From: JAWXBG01 sp044375415
GTDB lineage: Bacteria; Bacteroidota; Bacteroidia; Flavobacteriales_D; Sanyastnellaceae
Assembly: GCA_044375415.1 (NCBI GenBank)
Contig: JBILMS010000022.1
Coordinates: 1-47,313 of the forward strand
DNA: 47,313 bases
Reading direction: 5' to 3'
A program made the position numbers and the translations under genes. Shown piece after piece: positions 16,159 through 23,050 of this stretch (position 1 is the first letter of the stretch; each line of letters starts with the position of its first letter). The notes below the pieces were generated by a model. It was not told the DNA's origin and did not search any database. It saw only the letters and a list, made by a program, of their open reading frames with translations.

Positions 16159-17061
16159 CTACAAATAGGATGCTGTAAAAAATATCAGCGATACGGCAAA
16201 ACAGGTAAGAGCAACCTTTTTCAACTCACTATCCAACTGACGGGGAATGGTATTGACAAGAACTTTTTTAACATGAATCATCAAAGGTATTGCTGCAAAT
16301 ACGGCCAATAGACTTAGCGGAGACGGAATGAGCAATGATGTGTATACCGTCGTGGCAAGAGCTATCGAAATGAGAACCCAGTGATACAGTTTTGCCTTAT
16401 CGAATCCGAGCAAAACTACCATGGTCTTTTTCCCTGCCACTTTATCATTTTCGTGATCCCTAAGGTTGTTGAGATTCAAGACCGCAGTGGAATAGGCACC
16501 TATCATGCAAGCCGAAGGAAAGGCTTCCCAGAACAAAACAAAATCCGGATCGAGTAAGAAATAAGTTCCGAGGACAGCTACAAGTCCAAAAAAAACGAAT
16601 ACCGCCAAATCGCCAAGACCCAAATATCCATAGGCTCCTTTGCCCATCGTGTATTTAATAGCCGCGGCAATAGATACCAATCCGATGGTCAATAAGATCA
16701 GTGCTTCCTCAAACAAACCATCATTTCCAATAGAAACCCATAAGAGCAAAACACCTAGGGCCAATGAGATACCTGCAGCAATTCCAACGGCCCTTTTCAT
16801 TTCGGTAGCGCCAATTTCACCGCTTTGAACAGATCGCTTAGGCCCAACCCTATCTTTATTATCCGTGCCTTTTTGATAATCACCCAAATCATTGGCAAAA
16901 TTTGAGAGTACTTGCAGCGCTATAGCCGTTAACAATGCCAAGAAGAAAATTACTAAATCAAGAGTGCCGTGTAATGCATTGTGAACAGCACCTGCCGTGA
17001 GCACTGATGAAGATGCCAAAGGAAGAGTTCTAAGCCTTGCCGCTTTTAACCATTTTTTCAT
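16159..17061 (-). CDS. menA: 1,4-Dihydroxy-2-naphthoate polyprenyltransferase
   Basis: MenA joins the polyprenyl chain to DHNA in the inner membrane, giving demethylmenaquinone. The 300-residue protein has the UbiA-type layout: about nine membrane helices and two Asp-rich motifs, NFANDLGDYQKGTDN near 53-67 and NLRDHENDKVAGKKT near 197-211. The N-terminal WLKAARLRTLPLA is typical of MenA. It follows menB after an 18-base gap, so co-transcription is likely. The gap of 81 bases to the next membrane-protein gene has no terminator that I can see. Confidence 0.95.
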   Translation of the reverse strand: MKKWLKAARLRTLPLASSSVLTAGAVHNALHGTLDLVIFFLALLTAIALQVLSNFANDLGDYQKGTDNKDRVGPKRSVQSGEIGATEMKRAVGIAAGISLALGVLLLWVSIGNDGLFEEALILLTIGLVSIAAAIKYTMGKGAYGYLGLGDLAVFVFFGLVAVLGTYFLLDPDFVLFWEAFPSACMIGAYSTAVLNLNNLRDHENDKVAGKKTMVVLLGFDKAKLYHWVLISIALATTVYTSLLIPSPLSLLAVFAAIPLMIHVKKVLVNTIPRQLDSELKKVALTCFAVSLIFFTASYL

Positions 17062-17079
17062 AAACTATTTGCTTCCGCT

Positions 17080-17901
17080 TTACGGGAACTTTGGGAATTT
17101 CTGAAAATCGGGATCGCGTTTTTCTAAAAATGCCTTTTTACCTTCCTGCGCTTCTTCTGTTAGATAATAAAGCAGAGTTGCATCACCTGCAAACTCCATT
17201 AATCCGCGCTGCCCATCCAGTTCAGCGTTCAATCCTCTTTTGATCATTCGAATAGCGAGCGGACTTCTTTTCATAATTGTCTTACACCAATGAACGGTAG
17301 TATCTTCTAATTCTGACAATGGAACCACTTTGTTTACCAGCCCCATTTGTTCGGCCTCAGCTGCTGTATATTGTTCACACAAAAACCATATCTCGCGTGC
17401 CTTTTTTTGTCCGACATGACTAGCCAAAAAATTGGATCCAAAACCGGCATCGAAACTTCCCACTTTTGGACCGGTCTGTCCGAATCGAGCATTGTCGGAT
17501 GCAATAGTCAAATCGCAAACAACGTGTAAAACATGACCGCCACCAATAGCATAACCGTTAACCATAGCAATTACCGGTTTTGGAATTTCACGAATCCGCT
17601 TGTGCAAGTCGAGTACATTTAATCGTGGAACACCATCTTCGCCGAGATATCCGCCTACACCCTTCACGTTTTGATCTCCACCACTGCAGAAAGCTTTATC
17701 TCCTTCGCCGGTGAAAACAATTACGGCAATATCCTGACGTTCGCGACAAATATCCATCGCTGCAATCATCTGCATATTGGTTTCAGGTCTGAAAGCATTG
17801 TACACCTGAGGTCTATTGATGGTAATCTTTGCGATTCCTTCGAAATACTCAAATCGTATATCCGAATATTCTTTGATAGCTGTCCAAGTTCTTTTACTCA
17901 T
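17080..17901 (-). CDS. menB: 1,4-Dihydroxy-2-naphthoyl-CoA synthase
   Basis: MenB is a crotonase-fold enzyme that closes the second ring, from o-succinylbenzoyl-CoA to DHNA-CoA. The 273-residue protein shows IAKITINRPQVYNAFRPET at the N-terminus, CSGGDQNVKG (oxyanion-hole region), VNGYAIGGGHVLHVVCDLTIA and GSFDAGFGSNFLASHVGQKKAREIWF, which together are specific to MenB rather than general enoyl-CoA hydratases. Length is normal. It starts 5 bases after the menD stop, so the two form a tight operon. Confidence 0.97.
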   Translation of the reverse strand: MSKRTWTAIKEYSDIRFEYFEGIAKITINRPQVYNAFRPETNMQMIAAMDICRERQDIAVIVFTGEGDKAFCSGGDQNVKGVGGYLGEDGVPRLNVLDLHKRIREIPKPVIAMVNGYAIGGGHVLHVVCDLTIASDNARFGQTGPKVGSFDAGFGSNFLASHVGQKKAREIWFLCEQYTAAEAEQMGLVNKVVPLSELEDTTVHWCKTIMKRSPLAIRMIKRGLNAELDGQRGLMEFAGDATLLYYLTEEAQEGKKAFLEKRDPDFQKFPKFP

Positions 17902-17906
17902 GATAT

Positions 17907-19580
17907 TTATTCAACCTTTATAGCATTAAAAAAGTTCTTCAAAATTTTATCGTTTTTTTCGGTCGGTGTTGATATTTCAAGGACAGAACATGAGTCCGCT
18001 TGAAATAGCCAATTCAAACCTTCTTGAAGTTGCAGTTCATCGTTAGCCATTTTGTAGGGCAACGAATACATTACACATAGAGATTCAGCCGTGCGCTTGT
18101 GTGACGTTTCGAAAAATCCTTCCAAAGAATCCGTGGTAGCCGGGCCATCTATTATTCGGAAGATTCCTCCCCCCCCGTTATTGACAACAATAATTTTCAA
18201 TTTAGGAGAAACGTAGTTGTTCCAAAAAGCATTTGAGTCATAAAAAAAAGCAATATCTCCGGAGATAAGTAAGGTTTCTTTTCCGCTGGCGAATGCAGCT
18301 CCCACGGCGGTACTCGAGCAACCATCTATTCCACTGACCCCTCTATTTCCGAAGTAGGTCAATCCTTCTTTTTGATCATACAATTGAATGTATCGCACAA
18401 TAGAACTATTTCCCATTTGTATTTGATACGAAGATGGAACCTGATTCATCACTTGAGCCATGGCCTTCAAATCCGACCATTCTGTGTCTTCAATAAATTG
18501 TTTTCCTCTTTTCGATGATATATCATGAATCGACATTACTGCAGATTTAAAATCAGCAGAAGAAGAAACATTGTTTTTTATTGATTGAAAAAAAACAGAA
18601 GGTTTTAGAGGAATTATTTTAGATAAAATGCGATACGTATCCATTAACTCCACGGCTTCATCGATATGCCAATGCTGAGCTTGACTTCTCCTCAGGTAGT
18701 CCTTTACTTTACGAGAAATTACGTTGTTGCCAATGGTAATCAACACGTCAACTTCCTCAAGCATTTTCGCCTTTTCTCCGGCAGCCATAATCCAACGATC
18801 GATGGTACAAATGAAATAGGGAGAATTTAAATGTGAATGTGTTTCAGTAAAAACTACTACTTGATTTAGTGAAGCAAATTCCTCGAGACCTTTTTGCAGG
18901 CTTTCATCTGAGTCCATTTGTCCTGCAAGGACGAGTACTTTTTTAGAATTACTGAGTGTATCTGCGATCATTTCCCACTCTTCATTTTTCAGTTTTACCT
19001 CGGATTTCGCTGTTGAAATAAACCTACTTTGCGAACGCGAGGTTGAAGTGAGATAAAGACTTTCACGAAGATGAAAATTCAAATGGACCGGTCCTTTTGG
19101 AGCAGTTGTGCAACGTGCAAACGCTTCATTTAGCAATCGGTTGTGATACCACATGCGATCGCGATCATCGAAGTCGTGGCCTAATTCATATGACCCTTTG
19201 CAGTAATTGGAGAATACATTTTTTTGACGAATGCTTTGACCCTCCCCTTGATCTATCCATTCCTCAGGGCGATCCGCCGTAACGGCAATCAAAGGAATAC
19301 GTTGGTAAAACGCTTCCGCGATTGCCGGACCAAAATTGAGTGAAGCGGTTCCGCTTGTCGAAATCACTACTGCAGGTTTAGCTTTTTGTTGAGCAATACC
19401 AAGGGCAAAAAAAGCAGCACTTCTTTCATCAACAACGCTGTAAGCCTTAATTCCGGGCCGATTTACGAGGTCGATGATAAAGGGTGCGTTTCGCGATCCC
19501 GGGCAAATTATCACATCTTCTACCCCATGTTCGAGTAGGAAATGAGTAAATTCTTGAACCGGTTTTTTGAGGGAGTTCAT
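17907..19580 (-). CDS. menD: 2-Succinyl-5-enolpyruvyl-6-hydroxy-3-cyclohexene-1-carboxylate synthase
   Basis: MenD is the thiamine-diphosphate enzyme that adds succinic semialdehyde to isochorismate, the first committed step of menaquinone synthesis. The N-terminal domain has IICPGSRNAPF and VDERSAAFFALG with the catalytic glutamate, then STSGTASLNFGPAIAEA and TADRPEEWIDQGEGQSI. The C-terminal cofactor domain has NRGVSGIDGCSSTAVGAA and the GDIAFFYDSNAF ... NNGGGGIF diphosphate-binding region. I use the ATG at 19578-19580; the longer reading starts with a TTG inside the promoter box. The gene heads the men run. Confidence 0.96.
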   Translation of the reverse strand: MNSLKKPVQEFTHFLLEHGVEDVIICPGSRNAPFIIDLVNRPGIKAYSVVDERSAAFFALGIAQQKAKPAVVISTSGTASLNFGPAIAEAFYQRIPLIAVTADRPEEWIDQGEGQSIRQKNVFSNYCKGSYELGHDFDDRDRMWYHNRLLNEAFARCTTAPKGPVHLNFHLRESLYLTSTSRSQSRFISTAKSEVKLKNEEWEMIADTLSNSKKVLVLAGQMDSDESLQKGLEEFASLNQVVVFTETHSHLNSPYFICTIDRWIMAAGEKAKMLEEVDVLITIGNNVISRKVKDYLRRSQAQHWHIDEAVELMDTYRILSKIIPLKPSVFFQSIKNNVSSSADFKSAVMSIHDISSKRGKQFIEDTEWSDLKAMAQVMNQVPSSYQIQMGNSSIVRYIQLYDQKEGLTYFGNRGVSGIDGCSSTAVGAAFASGKETLLISGDIAFFYDSNAFWNNYVSPKLKIIVVNNGGGGIFRIIDGPATTDSLEGFFETSHKRTAESLCVMYSLPYKMANDELQLQEGLNWLFQADSCSVLEISTPTEKNDKILKNFFNAIKVE

Positions 19581-19586
19581 GTTCGG

Positions 19587-19594
19587 CAAAGATA
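19587..19594 (-). promoter_or_regulatory. -7 box of the menaquinone operon
   Basis: The minus strand reads TATCTTTG, an exact TAnnTTTG match, six bases before the menD ATG. The message would have almost no 5' leader. A TTTTA run about 19-20 bases upstream may stand in for the -33 TTG. Confidence 0.6.
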
Positions 19595-19702
19595 GGGTTG
19601 CCGTTACCCTGAGTAAAATGAACGCAGATCAAGAAAAAAAAAGACGCCCTTTTTAGGTCAAAAAACTTGCTGTATCTTGGGCGCAAGCAAAGCGAAAAGT
19701 GT

Positions 19703-20332
19703 ATGAAAGTTATCGTATTCGGAGCCAATGGTAAAGCCGGGCAGCAACTAGTAAGACAGGCATTGGAAAAAGGGCATAAAGTCACTGCTTTTGTTCGAGA
19801 TGCATCTAAAATATCTCTAGTTCACCCCAATCTAGAAATCGCGACGGGCGATGCCATGAGTCAGGAATCGGTGAGTAAAGCCATGAATGGCCAGCAAGCC
19901 GTGATCTCTGCATTGGGTACATCAGAACCTGCGCATCGTTTGGTGTTTACGCATCACCTTATAAATGCCATGCGTGAAAAAGGTGTGAAGCGGATATTGG
20001 CTATTGGCGGAATTGGAGCACTTCAGGCAAATGAGCACCTTAAAGTCTACGAAACACCCACTTTTCCGAGAGAGTATGTGGATGTCACAATGGCTCATGT
20101 GCGTGTGTTGGATGCACTTCTCACCAGTCGAATGGACTTTACATTTGTTTGTCCTCCGATGATTTCAAGTTCGGAAAAAACCGGAAATTATGAGGTGCAG
20201 GACACCTATCCAACGAAAGGTTGGTCGGTGCATGCCGGAGATCTAGCCGATTTTATGGTAAGGGAATTGACTGAAAATAAACACCTTGGCAAAAAAGTGG
20301 GTATTTCTCAAAGCGCTGGTAATCAAGGGTAA
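19703..20332 (+). CDS. NAD(P)-binding oxidoreductase, atypical SDR family
   Basis: From the ATG at 19703 the protein has 209 residues and starts MKVIVFGANGKAGQQLVRQA, a Rossmann GxxGxxG dinucleotide-binding motif. It continues with VTAFVRDASKI, GDAMSQESVSKAM and ISALGTSEPA, as in the SDR_a5/BVR-B-like NAD(P)H-binding group (flavin reductase or NmrA-like). There is no YxxxK catalytic pair, as expected for this group. The substrate is not predictable. It is divergent from menD. TATCTTGG at 19673-19680 is a near-match to the -7 box. Confidence 0.8.
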   Translation: MKVIVFGANGKAGQQLVRQALEKGHKVTAFVRDASKISLVHPNLEIATGDAMSQESVSKAMNGQQAVISALGTSEPAHRLVFTHHLINAMREKGVKRILAIGGIGALQANEHLKVYETPTFPREYVDVTMAHVRVLDALLTSRMDFTFVCPPMISSSEKTGNYEVQDTYPTKGWSVHAGDLADFMVRELTENKHLGKKVGISQSAGNQG

Positions 20333-20363
20333 AGCCAAACAAGCGGCGACTTATTGATTTTTT

Positions 20364-20396
20364 TTGCGGTTCAAAGTCTAAAGCGCAGTATCTTCG
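20364..20396 (+). promoter_or_regulatory. Promoter of rpsF-rpsR-rplI
   Basis: TTG at 20364-20366, 22 bases, then TATCTTCG at 20389-20396 (7 of 8 to TAnnTTTG). It lies 37 bases before the rpsF ATG and is the only good candidate for this ribosomal operon. Confidence 0.6.
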
Positions 20397-20433
20397 CGCT
20401 CCCAAATTTTTTACATTAAATCATCAAAACACA

Positions 20434-20811
20434 ATGAACCGTTACGAAACTGTTTTCATTTTAACTCCCGTGCTGTCGGACGAACAGGCAGCGGAAGCAG
20501 TGGATAAGTTCAGGAAGTTTTTGAAAGGAAAGGGCGCTAAAATCAAGCACGAGGAAAACTGGGGCTTGAAAAAACTAGCTTACCCTATCCAGAAGAAAAC
20601 GACAGGCTTTTACCACTTAATCGAATTTGAAGCTGATGGAGAAACCGTTGGTCCTCTTGAAGTTGAATTCCGTCGCGACGAACGTATTCTTCGCTTTTTG
20701 TCAACTAAGATGGATAAGTTCCATCTTATTTATGCCGAAAGCCGCAGAACTAAAGGTAAAGGCAAAAGCGCAGAAGCACACGCATCAACAGAAGCAAAAG
20801 CAGAAGCCTAA
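20434..20811 (+). CDS. rpsF: Ribosomal protein bS6
   Basis: bS6 binds bS18 on the platform of the 30S subunit. The 125-residue protein starts MNRYETVFILTPVLSDEQA and has the WGLKKLAYPIQKKTTGFYHL segment and RDERILRFLSTKMD strand of the family. The last 25 residues are a charged, flexible tail rich in Lys, Ala and Glu, longer than in many bacteria. In Flavobacterium, bS6, bS18 and bS21 together cover the anti-Shine-Dalgarno end of 16S rRNA, and the bS6 tail takes part. First gene of a three-gene operon; 32 bases to rpsR. Confidence 0.97.
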   Translation: MNRYETVFILTPVLSDEQAAEAVDKFRKFLKGKGAKIKHEENWGLKKLAYPIQKKTTGFYHLIEFEADGETVGPLEVEFRRDERILRFLSTKMDKFHLIYAESRRTKGKGKSAEAHASTEAKAEA

Positions 20812-20843
20812 TTCACAATCATCAATCCTGAATTTAGAAAGAA

Positions 20844-21110
20844 ATGAGCGATTCATCAGAAATCAGATACCTCAATCCCATTGATATTGAGACCAAGCAG
20901 GCAAAATACTGCCGCTTTAAGAAGTCGGGTATTAAGTACATTGACTATAAGGATGCCGACTTCCTTTTGAAACTATGCAACGAACAAGGAAAAATTCTTC
21001 CACGTCGTCTTACAGGTACATCGTTGAAGTATCAGCGTAAAGTTGGTCAGGCTATCAAGAAAGCCCGTCACTTGGCCTTGATGCCATACGTTGGAGATAT
21101 GTTGAAATAA
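20844..21110 (+). CDS. rpsR: Ribosomal protein bS18
   Basis: bS18 is a small basic protein of the 30S platform that pairs with bS6. The 88-residue product has the conserved KYCRFKKSGIKYIDYKD block and LLKLCNEQGKILPRRLTGT, ending in QAIKKARHLALMPYV. It has the Bacteroidota-style N-terminus MSDSSEIRYLNPIDIETK. Located between rpsF and rplI in the usual order. No Shine-Dalgarno sequence stands before it; the upstream bases are A-rich, as normal in this phylum. Confidence 0.97.
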   Translation: MSDSSEIRYLNPIDIETKQAKYCRFKKSGIKYIDYKDADFLLKLCNEQGKILPRRLTGTSLKYQRKVGQAIKKARHLALMPYVGDMLK

Positions 21111-21133
21111 TTAATCCTCAATTAGAAAGAACC

Positions 21134-21580
21134 ATGGAAGTAATACTCAAATCCAATATTGAAAAGTTGGGGGCTAAAGACGAAGTAGTAAAGGTGAAAG
21201 CCGGTTACGCTAGAAATTTTCTCCTTCCCAGAGGTTATGCGGTTATCGCTACTCCAAGTGCCATCAAAATGCACAATGAGAACCTAAAGCAGCGTTCGCA
21301 CAAAGAGACCAAAATTCTTGCAGATGCACAGACACTGTCTGACCAACTCGGGAATCTTGAGATCAAAATTGGTACAAAGGCATCAGAAACCGGAAAGATT
21401 TTCGGTTCTATCAACACGATTCAGATAGCAGAATCTCTTGCGAAAGCAGGATTCAATATCGATCGCAAGAGCATTTCTATCAGCGATGATCACATCAAGA
21501 TGTTAGGTGCATACGAAGCACGCGTTAAACTCCACAAAGAAGTAACGGCAACCGTTAAGTTTGAAGTGGTAGCGGAATAA
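21134..21580 (+). CDS. rplI: Ribosomal protein bL9
   Basis: bL9 binds 23S rRNA near the L1 stalk by its N-terminal domain and reaches toward the neighbouring ribosome with its long helix. The N-terminal domain (MEVILKSNIEKLGAKDEVVKV, then GYARNFLLPRGYAV) is textbook. The central helix and C-terminal domain (KIGTKASETGKIFGSINT, IKMLGAYEARVKLHKEV) complete a 148-residue protein of normal length. Last gene of the operon; a very stable terminator follows. Confidence 0.97.
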   Translation: MEVILKSNIEKLGAKDEVVKVKAGYARNFLLPRGYAVIATPSAIKMHNENLKQRSHKETKILADAQTLSDQLGNLEIKIGTKASETGKIFGSINTIQIAESLAKAGFNIDRKSISISDDHIKMLGAYEARVKLHKEVTATVKFEVVAE

Positions 21581-21606
21581 GAATTCGTTTAGAAAAACGA
21601 TATAGT

Positions 21607-21639
21607 AAAAAGGTCTTCGAGAGAGGACCTTTTTCTTTT
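21607..21639 (+). terminator. Intrinsic terminator of rpsF-rpsR-rplI
   Basis: A 12-bp stem (21607-21618 with 21623-21634, one G-T pair) is closed by a GAGA tetraloop and followed by T-rich sequence. The A/T-flanked stem would act in both directions. Confidence 0.93.
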
Positions 21640-21691
21640 AATTATAAATTATAAATTATGAATTATGAATTATGAATTATGAATTATGAAT
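21640..21691 (+). repeat. Left heptamer array
   Basis: Two AATTATA units are followed by five AATTATG units and a partial AAT. It begins directly at the end of the rplI terminator. Confidence 0.97.
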
Positions 21692-21750
21692 GAGGGGGCA
21701 CGTATAAATTGGTCTTTTTTTTCCAAAAATTGGAGTTCTTTTGATTTTTT

Positions 21751-22146
21751 ATGGAGGCTTCATCATGTTCGCAAAAACTTAATCCGGACATGGCAAACGC
21801 AATTGTAGAAAAAACATTTTCCTTCGCAGTAGAAACGGTCAAACTGTGTTCACTCATTCAAAAACAACAGCGTCATTTCATAATTACAAACCAACTATTT
21901 CGAAGTTCAACAGCAATTGGTGCAATAGTCCAGGAGTCTCAGAATGCTGAAACAAGAAAAGACTTCATCCATAAACTAGGGATCGCCCAAAAAGAATGCG
22001 CAGAGACAATTTATTGGCTAAAACTGCTCCATCAAAGTGAATTTATCTCTGATGTACAATTCGAGCAATTTCACGATAAAGCTCAGGAGATTATGAAAAT
22101 TCTTCGATCAATCATAATAACGACGAAAAAGAGACTCGAGAAATGA
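21751..22146 (+). CDS. Four-helix-bundle protein, S23/IVP (23S rRNA intervening-sequence) family
   Basis: The protein is all-helical, 131 residues, or 118 if the second ATG (21790) is used; the second fits the family length better (MANAIVEKTFSFAVETVKL). Signature segments are the F-x-F-A-x-x-x-V start, QLFRSSTAIGAIVQESQNAET (cut here for length: RSSTAIGA plus a downstream Glu-Ser pair), DFIHKLGIAQKECAETIYWL and the final helix. The family was first seen inside intervening sequences of 23S rRNA in Leptospira and others, and is related to the Avd proteins of diversity-generating retroelements. No rRNA gene is nearby here. Biochemical function is unknown; a nucleic-acid-binding role is likely. 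No promoter is evident; it lies between the two inverted arrays. Confidence 0.85.
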   Translation: MEASSCSQKLNPDMANAIVEKTFSFAVETVKLCSLIQKQQRHFIITNQLFRSSTAIGAIVQESQNAETRKDFIHKLGIAQKECAETIYWLKLLHQSEFISDVQFEQFHDKAQEIMKILRSIIITTKKRLEK

Positions 22147-22174
22147 ATGTTAATCCATTCTCTACTGTGATCCC

Positions 22175-22226
22175 ATTCATAATTCATAATTCATAATTCA
22201 TAATTCATAATTCATAATTCATAATT
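22175..22226 (-). repeat. Right heptamer array
   Basis: ATT followed by seven perfect CATAATT units, the inverted complement of the left array. It starts 29 bases after the stop codon of the four-helix-bundle gene. Confidence 0.97.
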
Positions 22227-22317
22227 CCATCCGAAGTTGATTCAAATCAACCTCATTTTCATCTCAGCGTCTCAATTTTGCACCTCGTACCAAACAACAT
22301 TAATTTTATAAAACCCC

Positions 22318-22986
22318 ATGAAAAAGATTTTTCAATTCGGATTTGCCCTAGTGATGGGTGCCGGCCTTTTAGTTTCTTGTGATAGTGCTCCAAAAGGTGA
22401 TGCTGCTGCTGTTACCGATGCGGTTGCTGCTACTGAAGCTGTAGGTGTTACTTTAAATGTAGACACTGCTACAACAGCTGTGAATTTTACCGGAAATGGC
22501 GTAGGTAAAAACCACCCCGGTCATTTTAAAGTATCAGGTGGTACTGTTGCTATCAAGGGTAAAGAACTTACAGGTGGATCATTCACTATCAACATTAATA
22601 GTATGAATATGCACGAAAGCGGTGATTTTATTACCGGCAAACTTCGTCCACACCTTTTAAGCCCTGATTTCTTTGATGCTGCAACATACCCTTCAGCTTC
22701 ATTTGAAATTACTTCTGTTGAGCCATATACTCCTAGTGCTGCTGATTCTTCAGTTGTAGCCGGAGCGAATATGAAAATCAGCGGTAACTTGAAGTTAAAA
22801 GGCGTTGTGAAAAACGTAACCTTCCCTGCAAAAGTTGACATCACAGAGAACGCTGTTTCAGCTGTAGCCAACTTCGATATCGATCGTACTCTTTGGGGTA
22901 TGAACTATGGTAACGACGCGTCTTTGAAAGACAAGATGATCACTCCAACCGTGAACATGGCTCTGAACATTCAGGCAAAGAAATAA
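22318..22986 (+). CDS. YceI-family lipoprotein
   Basis: The 222-residue protein starts with a lipoprotein signal peptide ending LVSC (C21). A short Ala-rich linker follows, then a YceI lipocalin-like domain from about residue 42 (GVTLNVDTATTAVNFTGNG), with HPGHFKVSGGTV, GSFTININSMN, LLSPDFFDAATYPSASFEIT and LKLKGVVKNVTFPAKV. YceI proteins form an eight-strand barrel that binds polyisoprenoid or similar lipids and act in the periplasm or on a membrane. The partner lipid here is unknown. A palindrome at 22236-22251 and a near -7 box CAATTTTG lie upstream. A terminator follows. Confidence 0.92.
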   Translation: MKKIFQFGFALVMGAGLLVSCDSAPKGDAAAVTDAVAATEAVGVTLNVDTATTAVNFTGNGVGKNHPGHFKVSGGTVAIKGKELTGGSFTININSMNMHESGDFITGKLRPHLLSPDFFDAATYPSASFEITSVEPYTPSAADSSVVAGANMKISGNLKLKGVVKNVTFPAKVDITENAVSAVANFDIDRTLWGMNYGNDASLKDKMITPTVNMALNIQAKK

Positions 22987-23007
22987 TCCAAAAGGATTTT
23001 ATTACAT

Positions 23008-23037
23008 AAAAAAAGCCCGGTTCTTCCGGGCTTTTTT
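23008..23037. terminator. Bidirectional terminator between the YceI gene and dnaX
   Basis: AAAAAAGCCCGG pairs with CCGGGCTTTTTT around a 5-base loop (TTCTT). The A and T runs on both flanks make it work for both convergent genes; the dnaX stop is at 23051. Confidence 0.94.
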
Positions 23038-23050
23038 CATTTACAGAAAT

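Larger units (their letters stand above)
21640..22226. mobile_element. Candidate element: four-helix-bundle gene between 52-bp inverted heptamer arrays
   Basis: The left array (21640-21691) is seven AATTATR heptamers plus AAT. The right array (22175-22226) is its inverted complement, ATT plus seven CATAATT heptamers. They match at 50 of 52 positions. Just inside, both ends continue with related short words (GGGGGCACGTA on the left, and the complement of the right reads GGGATCACAGTA). The 483-bp interior holds one gene. The layout, a terminal inverted repeat around one small gene placed right behind a terminator, suggests an inserted unit. No transposase is present and no target-site duplication is clear, so mobility is inference. 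Confidence 0.6.

Noticed and set aside
21751..22146. Intervening sequence inside a 23S rRNA gene
   Set aside because: No rRNA sequence is found on either side; the neighbours are rplI and a YceI gene.
21640..22226. CRISPR array
   Set aside because: The heptamers are direct tandem units without spacers, and no cas genes are present.
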